DNA of 64,000 nucleotides, taken from NCBI GenBank assembly GCA_041687435.1, contig JAWLBX010000008.1, positions 98,990 through 162,989 on the forward strand, written 5' to 3'. Below, piece by piece: positions 50,487-58,765 of the stretch. The notes under the pieces are model-generated. The model had not been told where the DNA came from and searched no databases. It worked only from the letters and a program-made list of their open reading frames with translations. Origin of the DNA: JACKII01 sp041687435 (lineage in GTDB: Bacteria; Pseudomonadota; Alphaproteobacteria; Bin95). How positions within the stretch are numbered: position 1 is the first letter of the stretch; the number at the start of each line of letters is the position of its first letter. Position numbers and translations under genes: made by a program.

Positions 50487-52563
50487 GGGTTGCGAACGCC
50501 TGTTGCAGGAACCGCCCGCGGTCGGCCTCCGGCTGCCAGCCGAGCAGGGCTTTCTCCGCCGTGCAATCGAACTGGGCAACCAGGCCGCGCGATTTCAGGT
50601 CGGCATAGGATGGCACCGACACCTTGCGACCTGCCGCGCGTTTGATGGCCCACTTCAGCAGTTCTTCCGCCTGCAACAGCCATGGCGCTGAAGGGTGATA
50701 AATCAGCGGGCGGCCGGTGGCATAGCCAAGTTCGCGGGTGTATTCGCGGGCTGTCAGGCGCACATCGCCGACCAGGTTCAGGGTCTGGCCGATGGCCGCT
50801 GGTGTGCGAACGGTTGCCGCGATCGCGCTGGCCACATCTTCCCCCAGCACCAGCGGCAGCGGGTTCTGGCCATCGTTCCAGCCGATGCAGTGGGTCTGGC
50901 GGTTGTAAAGGCCGATGCCGGAATGGAAGGGAGACGTGCCCTTTCCCAGCACGACGCCGGGCCTGAGGATCGACACCGGCAGGCCGTGCTGGTGGTGCAT
51001 TCCCAGCATGGCGAGTTCGGCCAGCGCCTTGGCGCGGGCATAGTCGGCACGGCGGTCGTGGTTCGGGTCCGGCGGCGTCTTGGATGTGATCCTGGCATTG
51101 CGTTCGCCCAGGTAGAGCGCGGCAATGGAGGAGACGAACACCAGATGCTCGCAGCCTGCCTCCAGCGCCGCTTTGGCCACCAGTCCGGCCCCGCCGACCA
51201 TGGCCGCCTCGACCTCCGCCGCCGAACTGCCGCCGCCGCCATGGGCGAGGTTGACCACCACCGGCGCGCGGCGCACGACATCGGCCACGGCGGCCCTGTC
51301 GCCGATGGAGCCGCGGAACACGCCGACCTGCGGGTCGTGGAACGGTGTCGGCAGATTGTCGATAGTGCGCGCAAGCACGGCAACGCGCTTGCCCTCGGCC
51401 CGCAGTGCGGCGAGCGTATGCCGGCCGATGAAGCCGGTGCCGCCCAGCAGAACAACATCATAGGTGGCATCGTCGGCCGGTTTTACCGGCCGCGGGCGGG
51501 CTTTCGGGCCGTCGACGGTCGCGGCGACTTCGGCGCAGACTTGCACCAGCCGGCCGCCCATTTCGCCGCGCGGATGCTTCCCCTTGCCGATCTGGCGGTA
51601 GAAATCGGCGAGTGAACCCTGCATGCACTGGAAGAAGGCGTCGCCGCGCGAGACGAGTCCGCTCATGCCGGCGAGGTAGCGCGCTGCGCCGCCGATGCTG
51701 CCGCCGATCAGGCCGCTGGCGCGCTCGGCACCGCTTTGCAGCGTGTCGGCGAAATCCAGCCAGCGGCTGGGTGTGGCCGATGACATGCGGTTGTTGATGA
51801 TGTCGGCTTCCAGCAGGCCGTCGTCGCCGATGGCGGTAACGCTCCAGACCGGGTGGGCCTGCCCAACGGCAAACTGGAGTTGCGCGGTGCCCCGCTCGCA
51901 GCGGAGCGACAGCAGCCAGCCGGTAATCAGGTCGATGCCGTCTGCGACCGTGCGGGGCGGTTGCGCCTGGGCGCTGATGCTTTCCACCGGCCCCAGCAGC
52001 GCTTCGATCTGGGAGAGTGGATGCACGGCCTGCTCCAGCAGCAGGTTGCGCGGTTCCGCAAACATCCAGTGGCCGAGCTGGCCGGAATCGAGCTGGCGCA
52101 GCGGCATGTTGTAGAGGACCGAGACATGCCGCACCGGGCCGATACGGTTGGCGCGGATCGCCGCCTGCAACTGCACCTGGGCCGGGTGAAACACAAAGTT
52201 CTGATTCACGCCAAGGGCAACGCCGGCTTCCGCCGCGGCATGCTGCAAGGCCGCACAATCCGCCGGTGTTTCCGCCATTGGTTTTTCGAGCAGGACATGC
52301 AGCCCACCTTGCAGCAGTGGTTCGGCCACACGGCGGTGCAGGTTGGGCGGCACCAGTACATGTGCGACATCGACCTTGCCAATCAGGTCTGCGGCATCGG
52401 CGAAGCGATCGGGTATGCCCCACTTGTCGGCCAGCACATTCGCCCGCGTCACAGCCGGGTCCGCTACGGCGGTGATGAGGACGTCCGGCTGATGTTTCAG
52501 CGCCTCGGCGTGGATGTCTGCGATGAAGCCGGCACCGACCAGGCCAACGCGAATATGCGACAT
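50476..52563 (-). CDS. Fusion of Gfo/Idh/MocA oxidoreductase and NAD-dependent epimerase/dehydratase
   Basis: A 695-residue two-enzyme fusion. Residues 1-360 form a Gfo/Idh/MocA oxidoreductase (VGLVGAGFIADIHAEAL, EKPMAETPADC at 93-103, and His181 in the expected catalytic region). From 368 a short-chain-type epimerase/dehydratase begins: VVLLGGTGFIGRH (371-382), VFVSSIAAL with the Ser, YARAK with Tyr-x3-Lys, and a C-terminal substrate domain. The joint at 352-367 is a short basic, Pro-rich linker. The two parts would act on nucleotide sugars. I do not know this fusion as a common architecture. Confidence 0.88.
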   Translation of the reverse strand: MSHIRVGLVGAGFIADIHAEALKHQPDVLITAVADPAVTRANVLADKWGIPDRFADAADLIGKVDVAHVLVPPNLHRRVAEPLLQGGLHVLLEKPMAETPADCAALQHAAAEAGVALGVNQNFVFHPAQVQLQAAIRANRIGPVRHVSVLYNMPLRQLDSGQLGHWMFAEPRNLLLEQAVHPLSQIEALLGPVESISAQAQPPRTVADGIDLITGWLLSLRCERGTAQLQFAVGQAHPVWSVTAIGDDGLLEADIINNRMSSATPSRWLDFADTLQSGAERASGLIGGSIGGAARYLAGMSGLVSRGDAFFQCMQGSLADFYRQIGKGKHPRGEMGGRLVQVCAEVAATVDGPKARPRPVKPADDATYDVVLLGGTGFIGRHTLAALRAEGKRVAVLARTIDNLPTPFHDPQVGVFRGSIGDRAAVADVVRRAPVVVNLAHGGGGSSAAEVEAAMVGGAGLVAKAALEAGCEHLVFVSSIAALYLGERNARITSKTPPDPNHDRRADYARAKALAELAMLGMHHQHGLPVSILRPGVVLGKGTSPFHSGIGLYNRQTHCIGWNDGQNPLPLVLGEDVASAIAATVRTPAAIGQTLNLVGDVRLTAREYTRELGYATGRPLIYHPSAPWLLQAEELLKWAIKRAAGRKVSVPSYADLKSRGLVAQFDCTAEKALLGWQPEADRGRFLQQAFATHGG

Positions 52564-52686
52564 TGAGTGCTTAACTCCGCTGGGGCTGGGTGAGGGTGCG
52601 GCAACGGCAACCAAGGGTTACCTTTCCGCACGCAGGCACGCCACCGTGCAGATTGTCGCCTGAAATCCGGGGGTTGGCCGCCAGAA

Positions 52687-53340
52687 TCAGCGGCGTTCCG
52701 CCGGCGCGGCTGGGTTGGCAAGCCGCGGCACGCTGGGCGTGGCTTCCTTGATCGAGATGCCGACCAGCGGATAGATCGTGTTTCGGCCCCAATCCTGCAT
52801 CTGCTTTTCGAAGATCACGGTGGCCATCAATACGATGGCGACAACCAGCCCGGTCAGCAGCGCGCGGAGGATGTCCCGACCCCATCCATTGTCCGAACGG
52901 GCTGCCGCCATTTGCTGTTCCAGCGAGCCGATCCGTTTCAAAAGTGCTTGGTTCTGCTGAAGCAATTCCTGGCGCATTTGGCCGGGCAGGACATTCCGCA
53001 AGTGCAGTAGCACGTCGCCGTCGCCAGCCTTGTCTTCCAGATGCTTTGCGGCCGTTTCCAACCGGCTGACCAACGCCGGGTCGATTTGGGCAGCTGGAAC
53101 GGCGTTTTCAGCCATTGCCTCCGCAACCGCGGTGCGGATCATGGCGGCGGTCTCCGGGCCAGGGTCGGTCTTGACGGCATTGGCCAACGCTGGTGCCAAC
53201 CTTGCCTCGACAGCGGCGGCCAGGGCATCCGGATCCACGCCGGAGCCAGATGCAGCGGGGCCTAGGCGGCCGCGCTCCGCTGCCTGGCGGACCAGATTGC
53301 GGAACTCGTCTGCGGTTTGCTCTAGCTTGCTCTCAGCCAT
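52687..53340 (-). CDS. Coiled-coil protein with one C-terminal membrane segment
   Basis: A 217-residue protein of unknown function. Residues 1-150 are helical with heptad character, including MRQELLQQNQALLKRIGSLEQQM around 122-144. A single hydrophobic segment at about 157-177 (ILRALLTGLVVAIVLMATVIF) follows, leaving a short tail that could be periplasmic. It has no signal peptide. Together with the gene order this may be a scaffold or regulator of a membrane glycan machine, but nothing specific is shown. ATG at 53340; no close partner overlaps it. Confidence 0.65.
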   Translation of the reverse strand: MAESKLEQTADEFRNLVRQAAERGRLGPAASGSGVDPDALAAAVEARLAPALANAVKTDPGPETAAMIRTAVAEAMAENAVPAAQIDPALVSRLETAAKHLEDKAGDGDVLLHLRNVLPGQMRQELLQQNQALLKRIGSLEQQMAAARSDNGWGRDILRALLTGLVVAIVLMATVIFEKQMQDWGRNTIYPLVGISIKEATPSVPRLANPAAPAERR

Positions 53341-53396
53341 GCGATCCTTGTTCCTTGTCAGCCGTCATTGCCCACCGGAGGCCAATTTTTGTGACA

Positions 53397-54485
53397 CTAT
53401 CCCAGATTCTGCCTGTTGGTCTTAAGGCGGCGTGCCGCATCCTCTAGCCGTAAATGCCATTTGGGCGCAAATGCAACCAGTGATTTCATGGAAATTTCGC
53501 GATTGGCCAGGCTGGACTTGTAGCGGGCCGGGCCGGCGAGGAAGTCGTACCAGCGGTCGCCGCGCTCCAAGCAGAAGGCGATGGCGGCGGCATGGCAGAC
53601 CAGGCCCGGCTTCCAGCGATTGTCCGGTGGCAGTGTCAAACCGCTTTGATACGCCATGACCCAGCCATCGGCGGCGAAGTTGTAGAGATAGCCAATGTCC
53701 TCCTCTCCCGCTGCGATACGGAGGAGGTCGGCATGGCCGCCCGGCATGGCCCGCTCGATCAGTGCGTGGTGAAAAGTTTGGAAATGCGGGTTGGTGAAGG
53801 CGTGGCGCGTCGCCCGGCCCTGCCAGGATGTGGTATGCAATGCAGCCATGGTCTCGAACCAGCCGAGCGCCTGGGCGACGGTGCCGGCGTGCTGAACGCG
53901 GATCGGGCCTTTCTCGGCATAGAGGCGGTTGGCACGGCGGATTGCGGCCCGGGTGTTTTTGCCCAGGGTTGCCAGCAGGTCGCCGCCCTTTTTGCGCACC
54001 TCCTCCAAGTCCAGCACGGCTGCGGGCGAGTCGTTGGCAGTCCGCACGCGCCAGCCAGCCGCCGCCGCCGCATGGTGCAGGGCGGAAGAGGTGGCGGCGG
54101 TCGCGTTGCGCACCACCAGCTCGTCGGCAGCGGGCAGGTTGCGGATCAGCCAGAGAAAGGCAGCCGCTGCCGTGGCAGGGTCGGCGCTGGGCTGGGCGAA
54201 GCCATTGTATTCCAGCGCAATCCGGTCGAATTCGGGATCGCCAGCCTCGTTCAGCAGCCATTGCCGAACCCGCAGGAGCCGATGGCGAACCACGATCCGC
54301 TCGCCGAGCAGCGCCAGCGGCCGTTCGCCTTCCGCCAGCATATGTAAGGCTTGTGGATCGGGTGCGGTCTGCAGCAGAGCGGCGATCCAGTCGGCAGACA
54401 GGAAAAAAGGAATATTGCCGCCTGCCTGCGGCCATGCCGCTGCCAGCGCACCGGCCTCCGCGGAATCGGCTGGTATCAGGCGCAT
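53397..54485 (-). CDS. FemAB/CelD-like GNAT acyltransferase (first of two)
   Basis: A 362-residue protein of the GNAT-fold acetyltransferase group often found in cellulose and exopolysaccharide clusters (Acetyltransf_6/BcsL-like). The central region shows LLATLGKNTRAAIRRANRL around 165-185, LHTTSWQGRATRHAF, and the later AYQSGLTLPPDN with FCLERGDRWYDFLAGPARYKSSLA, which is the family's C-terminal signature. It probably modifies a surface glycan or lipid with an acyl group. The start ATG at 54485 has no strong SD. Upstream 166 bases separate it from the divergent Tat beta-helix gene. Confidence 0.8.
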   Translation of the reverse strand: MRLIPADSAEAGALAAAWPQAGGNIPFFLSADWIAALLQTAPDPQALHMLAEGERPLALLGERIVVRHRLLRVRQWLLNEAGDPEFDRIALEYNGFAQPSADPATAAAAFLWLIRNLPAADELVVRNATAATSSALHHAAAAAGWRVRTANDSPAAVLDLEEVRKKGGDLLATLGKNTRAAIRRANRLYAEKGPIRVQHAGTVAQALGWFETMAALHTTSWQGRATRHAFTNPHFQTFHHALIERAMPGGHADLLRIAAGEEDIGYLYNFAADGWVMAYQSGLTLPPDNRWKPGLVCHAAAIAFCLERGDRWYDFLAGPARYKSSLANREISMKSLVAFAPKWHLRLEDAARRLKTNRQNLG

Positions 54486-54651
54486 GCTGGCGTCATGGTG
54501 GTCAGGGTGGCGGGGAAGACTTGAAACGCCGAATGCGTGCCGACCTGCCGCAACAAGGCCACAAGGATATCGTATACAGTCACAGATATCATGGCTGTTG
54601 CGGGATCTCCAAGACCTGCCGGATGTTAGAGTTTGTCATGGGAGGGTTGTA

Positions 54652-55974
54652 ATGCCATTTCTGTCACGCCGCCAGATGCTGGGCGCTACTGCGGCCGCCG
54701 TCATTTTGCCGGGGTTCGCGCGATGGGTTCCGGCCCAGGCGAAGGCGCCGATCCGCTATGCCGACGCCAAGGATCTGCCGGTGCTGGAACTGGACGTCGC
54801 TGCTTCGATAGAGAAGGGGCGGCTCACCACCAAGGGGCAGCACTACGCAGCCATGCCGATGGGCGCGGTGATCATGGTTCCGGCCGGCGCGGAAATACCG
54901 GCCCCCTGGTGGGCGTTGCGTTTCCGGAAGAACAGCGGCGTGCAGGATGGAGCGCGTTTCGTTCTGCGTGGCGGCGATCCGCGCCGGCGGCCATTGTTGG
55001 CGGCGCCCGGCAACGAGGGCGTGTTGAGCCTGGGCAACGGGTCCGGCCGTGCGCTTGCGTTCGATATCGAGCATCTGAATATCCGGTCGGGGCAGGGCGG
55101 CGATGCCGTTCGGATCAATGCGGCTGCACCCGTGCGCCTCAGTCATGTGTCGATTGAGGGCGGAAAAAACGGCGTGTTTGCGGTGTCCAACCCGATTGAT
55201 CTGGACTTGTGGTATTGTGATATCCGCCATTCTGGCCGTGGCGGCGGCAAAACCCACACATTTTATGTCGGTTACATCCGCAATCTGACCATCCGGAACA
55301 GCACGATCGTGGCGCCCAAGGCGTTGGGGCATGTGTTCAAGTGTTATGCACGCGATCTGGACATTCGCGACTCCTACCTGGCCCATTATGAGACCGAGAA
55401 CGATTTGCGTGATGGCTTCTATGGTGAACTGCCGCTGTTCGACCGCGGTGCCTGGGGATCGACCATCGCGGTCGGCAACACCTTTGTCCGCCGTGGGCCA
55501 CCGCGGGCATTTATGATCGAACTGCGCAACCGCGCCTACCCGCCTGGATATAGCAAATGGGTCACGCCGGGCTGGGGCACGGAGGAGGTGGATTACCGGC
55601 AGGTGGACAACCGCGACCCCACCAATCCGCACCTGTTCCGCCATCTGTTTTACAACAACACGGTGCGGAATGGCGTACTGCCCAATGGCGACCTCGACCC
55701 GCAAATCCGGAGGCGGCCTGGAGTAATGCTGCGCAACAACGGCAGCGCCCCCTGGGGCGTAATGGTCAAGGGCAAGTTTGCCAAGGGATCAACGCCGGCC
55801 GACTGGCAGCCGCATCACGAGCGGTCGGTGGCCTATCTTGTGGATAATCACGTCGAGGGGGTGCCGTTTGCCCGGCTCGGCGATCCGGTCCCTTATACCC
55901 AACCGGACCTGCGCACGCCCATTGTCGAGCAGGCTGCGCTGCCGGAATGGGCGGCGGATTGGATCGGCGGCTAG
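54652..55974 (+). CDS. Tat-exported right-handed beta-helix protein
   Basis: A 440-residue exported protein. The N-terminus SRRQMLGATAAAVILPGFA is a Tat signal. The body repeats short beta-strand rungs (FDIEHLNIRSG, VRLSHVSIEGG, LDLWYCDIRHSG, LTIRNSTIVAP, LDIRDSYLAH), the pattern of pectate-lyase-like parallel beta-helices. Possible acid residues cluster near 250-290 (ETENDLRDGF). Homologous proteins act as polysaccharide lyases, epimerases or binding proteins; the reaction is unknown. GGGAGGG precedes the ATG. Tat export suggests folding, or a metal, before secretion. Confidence 0.8.
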   Translation: MPFLSRRQMLGATAAAVILPGFARWVPAQAKAPIRYADAKDLPVLELDVAASIEKGRLTTKGQHYAAMPMGAVIMVPAGAEIPAPWWALRFRKNSGVQDGARFVLRGGDPRRRPLLAAPGNEGVLSLGNGSGRALAFDIEHLNIRSGQGGDAVRINAAAPVRLSHVSIEGGKNGVFAVSNPIDLDLWYCDIRHSGRGGGKTHTFYVGYIRNLTIRNSTIVAPKALGHVFKCYARDLDIRDSYLAHYETENDLRDGFYGELPLFDRGAWGSTIAVGNTFVRRGPPRAFMIELRNRAYPPGYSKWVTPGWGTEEVDYRQVDNRDPTNPHLFRHLFYNNTVRNGVLPNGDLDPQIRRRPGVMLRNNGSAPWGVMVKGKFAKGSTPADWQPHHERSVAYLVDNHVEGVPFARLGDPVPYTQPDLRTPIVEQAALPEWAADWIGG

Positions 55975-55997
55975 GGCGCATCCAGGCCGGGTTGGGG

Positions 55998-57149
55998 TCA
56001 GGCGCCGAGCTGCCGGTAGAGGCCAACCACCCGCTCCGCATTGTGTTGCCAGGTCAGGTTGCGCTCACGCAACAGGTCGAGTGCGCCTTGCCCAAGCCGT
56101 TGGCGCAGGTCCATGTCGTTGGCCAGCCGCACGATCGCCTCGGCAAATGCATCCGTATCGCCGGCGTCGAACAGCAGGCCGGTTTCGCCGTCGGTCAGGA
56201 TTTCCTCAATGTTCGGTGTGGCTGGTGCGACAATGGCCCGGCCAAGCGCCAGGTACTCGATCAGCTTCAATGGTGAGGCGTAGGCGACGACGTGCGGCTG
56301 CAGGGCCACATCGAATGCGGCGACATAGTCGGGCACAGCATCGCGTTGAACCACGCCGGTGAACGTTACCCGGTCGGCGACACCCAGGCGGTCGGCCTGG
56401 GCTTCTAGTTCACCCCGCGCCGGGCCGTCGCCGACCATCAACAGATGTGCTTCTGGCGGCAGGCGGTCACCTGCCAGCAGGTCGATCACCTTGTCGATGC
56501 CGTGCCACGCCCGGACAAAGCCGGTGAAGCCCAGCACCAGCCGGCCCTCCAACCCGTACCGCACCCGCACCGCCGCCCCATCGGCCGATCCGTCCAGGAA
56601 TGCATCGCCGGCGCCGTTCGGGATGATGTGGATCCGCTGCTCCGGTACGCCGGCCGCGCGGACATAATCGGCCAGCACATTGGTGACCGGCAGGCAGATG
56701 TCGGCCGCCCGCCACGCCGTTCGCTCCGTCCAACGGGCGAGGCCCTTCAGGGCAAGCGTGCCGTGGGTCGAGCGTTCCTCGAAGAGCGGCGCGTTGATCT
56801 CCAGCGCCATCGGCAGGCCGGTCAGTCGTTTCAGCCAGACGCCGGAGAGGCAATATATATTGTAACGCTCGTACAGCACGTCCGGTTTGTGCACGCGGCA
56901 GGCTCTCCAGAGCTTGAGAAAGGCAAGGCCGCTATAGCCGAATTCCAGCAATTCATAGAGCCAGGCGGGCAGGCGGTCGCGCAGGCCGGGCCCGCTGTCG
57001 GTACCGGCATCCATCTGCCGCTTGTCATTGCCGCCAGGGCCGACCATGACGATTTCATGGCCGAGCGATTCGAGCGCATGGGTCAGTTCGGTGATATGCA
57101 CATACTGGCCGTCAGCCGCCTGGGTCCGGTGGTGGTAGAGGATTTTCAT
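55998..57149 (-). CDS. GT4-type glycosyltransferase (second)
   Basis: A 383-residue GT-B glycosyltransferase. Seen: MKILYHHRTQAADGQYVHITEL, VGPGGNDKR, ALEINAPLFEERS, PNGAGDAFLD, LGFTGFVRAWHGIDKV, and the donor site in SPLKLIEYLALGRAIVAPATPN. It probably adds a sugar to the surface glycan being built in this region. An upstream frame extension lacks similarity; MKILYHHRT at 57149 is the clear start. It converges on the beta-helix gene with 23 bases between and diverges from the second acyltransferase. Confidence 0.9.
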   Translation of the reverse strand: MKILYHHRTQAADGQYVHITELTHALESLGHEIVMVGPGGNDKRQMDAGTDSGPGLRDRLPAWLYELLEFGYSGLAFLKLWRACRVHKPDVLYERYNIYCLSGVWLKRLTGLPMALEINAPLFEERSTHGTLALKGLARWTERTAWRAADICLPVTNVLADYVRAAGVPEQRIHIIPNGAGDAFLDGSADGAAVRVRYGLEGRLVLGFTGFVRAWHGIDKVIDLLAGDRLPPEAHLLMVGDGPARGELEAQADRLGVADRVTFTGVVQRDAVPDYVAAFDVALQPHVVAYASPLKLIEYLALGRAIVAPATPNIEEILTDGETGLLFDAGDTDAFAEAIVRLANDMDLRQRLGQGALDLLRERNLTWQHNAERVVGLYRQLGA

Positions 57150-57286
57150 TGGCTGACGCTGTCCGGTTCTGTCCGGCATGCGGTCGCAGGCTTGCCGCGC
57201 CGGCGGCGAGCCGTCAGATTGTGCCCGGCGAAAGTCTGCATCCGGTTTTCCATTCCCTGCGGCCATTCAACGGAACGATCTCTGCC

Positions 57287-58348
57287 ATGGACCGAGCGGA
57301 CCCCTCTACGCTGTCTGTCACAGAACACGGGCTTGCCTCGCTTGCCGCGGTGTATGAGCAGGCTGGAATCAAGCCGGATGCTCTTGATTATTATTCTACG
57401 CCGGGATGGTTTCAGAATCTCGCGGCTAACTGTCTCCAAGCGTCTGAGGCAACGGCGGTTTTCGCTGCGGTTGAGACGGTGTTGCCACTGAAGGTGGGCG
57501 GTCGGCGTGCGCGCGGACTTTCTAATTTCTATAGCTGCCGCTTCAAGCCGCCGGGCCTTGAGCGGTCCTCCGATCCGGTGCGGACAATGGCGGTGCTTGG
57601 CCGTGCGTTGCGCGGGCGGGGCCTAGTGTCGCTTTGGTTCGATGCCCTGGACGAAGGGCCGAAGGATATGATGGCAGCCGGGCTGCGCCGCGCCGGTTGG
57701 ATCGTCGAGCCGTTCCCCCAGTTCGGCAACTGGTATCTGGCAACCGATGGGCTGGATTTTGAAGGCTATTGGCAACAGCGCCCGGGCGCCCTGCGCAATA
57801 CCGGGCGGCGGCGCTATCGGGCCCTGATCGAGCGCGGCGACGCAGAGATCGTCTGTTACTCCAAGCCGGGCGAGGCGGCGGCGGCCATCCAGGCGTATGA
57901 GGGCGTCTACGCCCGAAGTTGGCAGACGGCAGAGCCATTTCCGGGCTTCATGTCGGGACTGATCCGGAACGGTTTTGCCGATGGGGAGGCGCAGGTCTGG
58001 TGCCTGTTCGCCAGCGGGAAACCGGTTGCCGCCCAGATATGGGTGCGCCGGCATGACCGCGCGACGATTTTCAAGCTGGCCTATGACCAGGACTGGGGAA
58101 AGCAGTCGGTCGGCACTGTTCTGACCATGGCGGCGATGCGGGCGGCTTTGGCTGACCCGGAAATCCGCGAGATCGACTTCGGTTGGGGCGATGACGCCTA
58201 CAAGCGGGAATGGCTGCCGGAACGGCGGCAGCGCTATGGTATCGCCGCCTATAATCCGCGCAGCTTGATTGGAGTGGCGCTAGCGATTCGCAACCTGGGG
58301 GCGAAAAAGATTCGTGCAATCGCCCAGCGGGCAATCAAAAAGGTTTGA
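57287..58348 (+). CDS. FemAB/CelD-like GNAT acyltransferase (second of two)
   Basis: A 353-residue GNAT-fold acyltransferase of the group found in capsule and exopolysaccharide loci. Seen: VGGRRARGLSNFYSCRF near 65-80, the RRRYRALIERGDAEIVCYS stretch near 180-200, YEGVYARSWQTAEPFPGFMSGLIRNG, GKPVAAQIWVRRHDRATIFKLAYD, and FGWGDDAYKREWLPERRQRYG, which matches the family's C-terminal motif. Start at MDRADPSTLS. It is divergent in sequence from the other family member in this locus. The next product is a small membrane peptide 77 bases downstream. Confidence 0.82.
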   Translation: MDRADPSTLSVTEHGLASLAAVYEQAGIKPDALDYYSTPGWFQNLAANCLQASEATAVFAAVETVLPLKVGGRRARGLSNFYSCRFKPPGLERSSDPVRTMAVLGRALRGRGLVSLWFDALDEGPKDMMAAGLRRAGWIVEPFPQFGNWYLATDGLDFEGYWQQRPGALRNTGRRRYRALIERGDAEIVCYSKPGEAAAAIQAYEGVYARSWQTAEPFPGFMSGLIRNGFADGEAQVWCLFASGKPVAAQIWVRRHDRATIFKLAYDQDWGKQSVGTVLTMAAMRAALADPEIREIDFGWGDDAYKREWLPERRQRYGIAAYNPRSLIGVALAIRNLGAKKIRAIAQRAIKKV

Positions 58349-58425
58349 ATGGTTAATCTTTTCTTCATAGAGTTCATTTAATTCTGTAACATGCAACGAT
58401 AGTCGCTAAAGGAAAGGGTCGTGCG

Positions 58426-58605
58426 ATGTCGGATGTCCAAAATCATCACTTGCCGGCCGATATGGATGCCTCTGTTGCCGCCCAGTCATCGGAGCTGTCC
58501 TGGGGTGCGGCGAAAGGCCGGTGGTCAATCGGGCTGGCATTGATCGTTATTGCCGGCATCTCTCTAACCGTCTGGTCTGGCGTGCTTTTCGCTCTGTTGG
58601 CATAA
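58426..58605 (+). CDS. 59-residue single-pass membrane peptide
   Basis: A small open frame with good coding features: GGAAAGGG seven bases before the ATG, about 32 mostly polar N-terminal residues with His-His and acidic residues, then a hydrophobic segment from about 33 to 58 (WSIGLALIVIAGISLTVWSG and on to the end). The short N-terminus should be cytosolic or periplasmic depending on topology; two basic residues precede the helix. Single-TM microproteins often regulate transporters or polysaccharide machines. I recognise no relative. The following DNA is strongly AT-rich. Confidence 0.62.
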   Translation: MSDVQNHHLPADMDASVAAQSSELSWGAAKGRWSIGLALIVIAGISLTVWSGVLFALLA

Positions 58606-58765
58606 TTCGGCGGGCGAAAAGGTGGCTGATTTGGGTTAGCTGCGGCCTGCGTGGGCTCTTTATGCGCCTTCGATACATATATAGGTATTCGTTCGTTTGT
58701 TATAGTATTATTAAAAAGTTGATAATGCATCAGAGTGTAATAATAGAGTTTTGGGCAGGTGACAG
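58606..58765 (+). promoter_or_regulatory. AT-rich promoter region before the lipoprotein hydrolase gene
   Basis: The stretch from about 58670 to 58755 is the most AT-rich in the right half of the window (ATACATATATAGG, TATAGTATTATTAAAAAG, TAATAATAGAG). Several TATAAT-like elements are possible and no single -35/-10 pair is clearly best. A regulator that responds to AT-rich DNA is possible. Confidence 0.35.
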
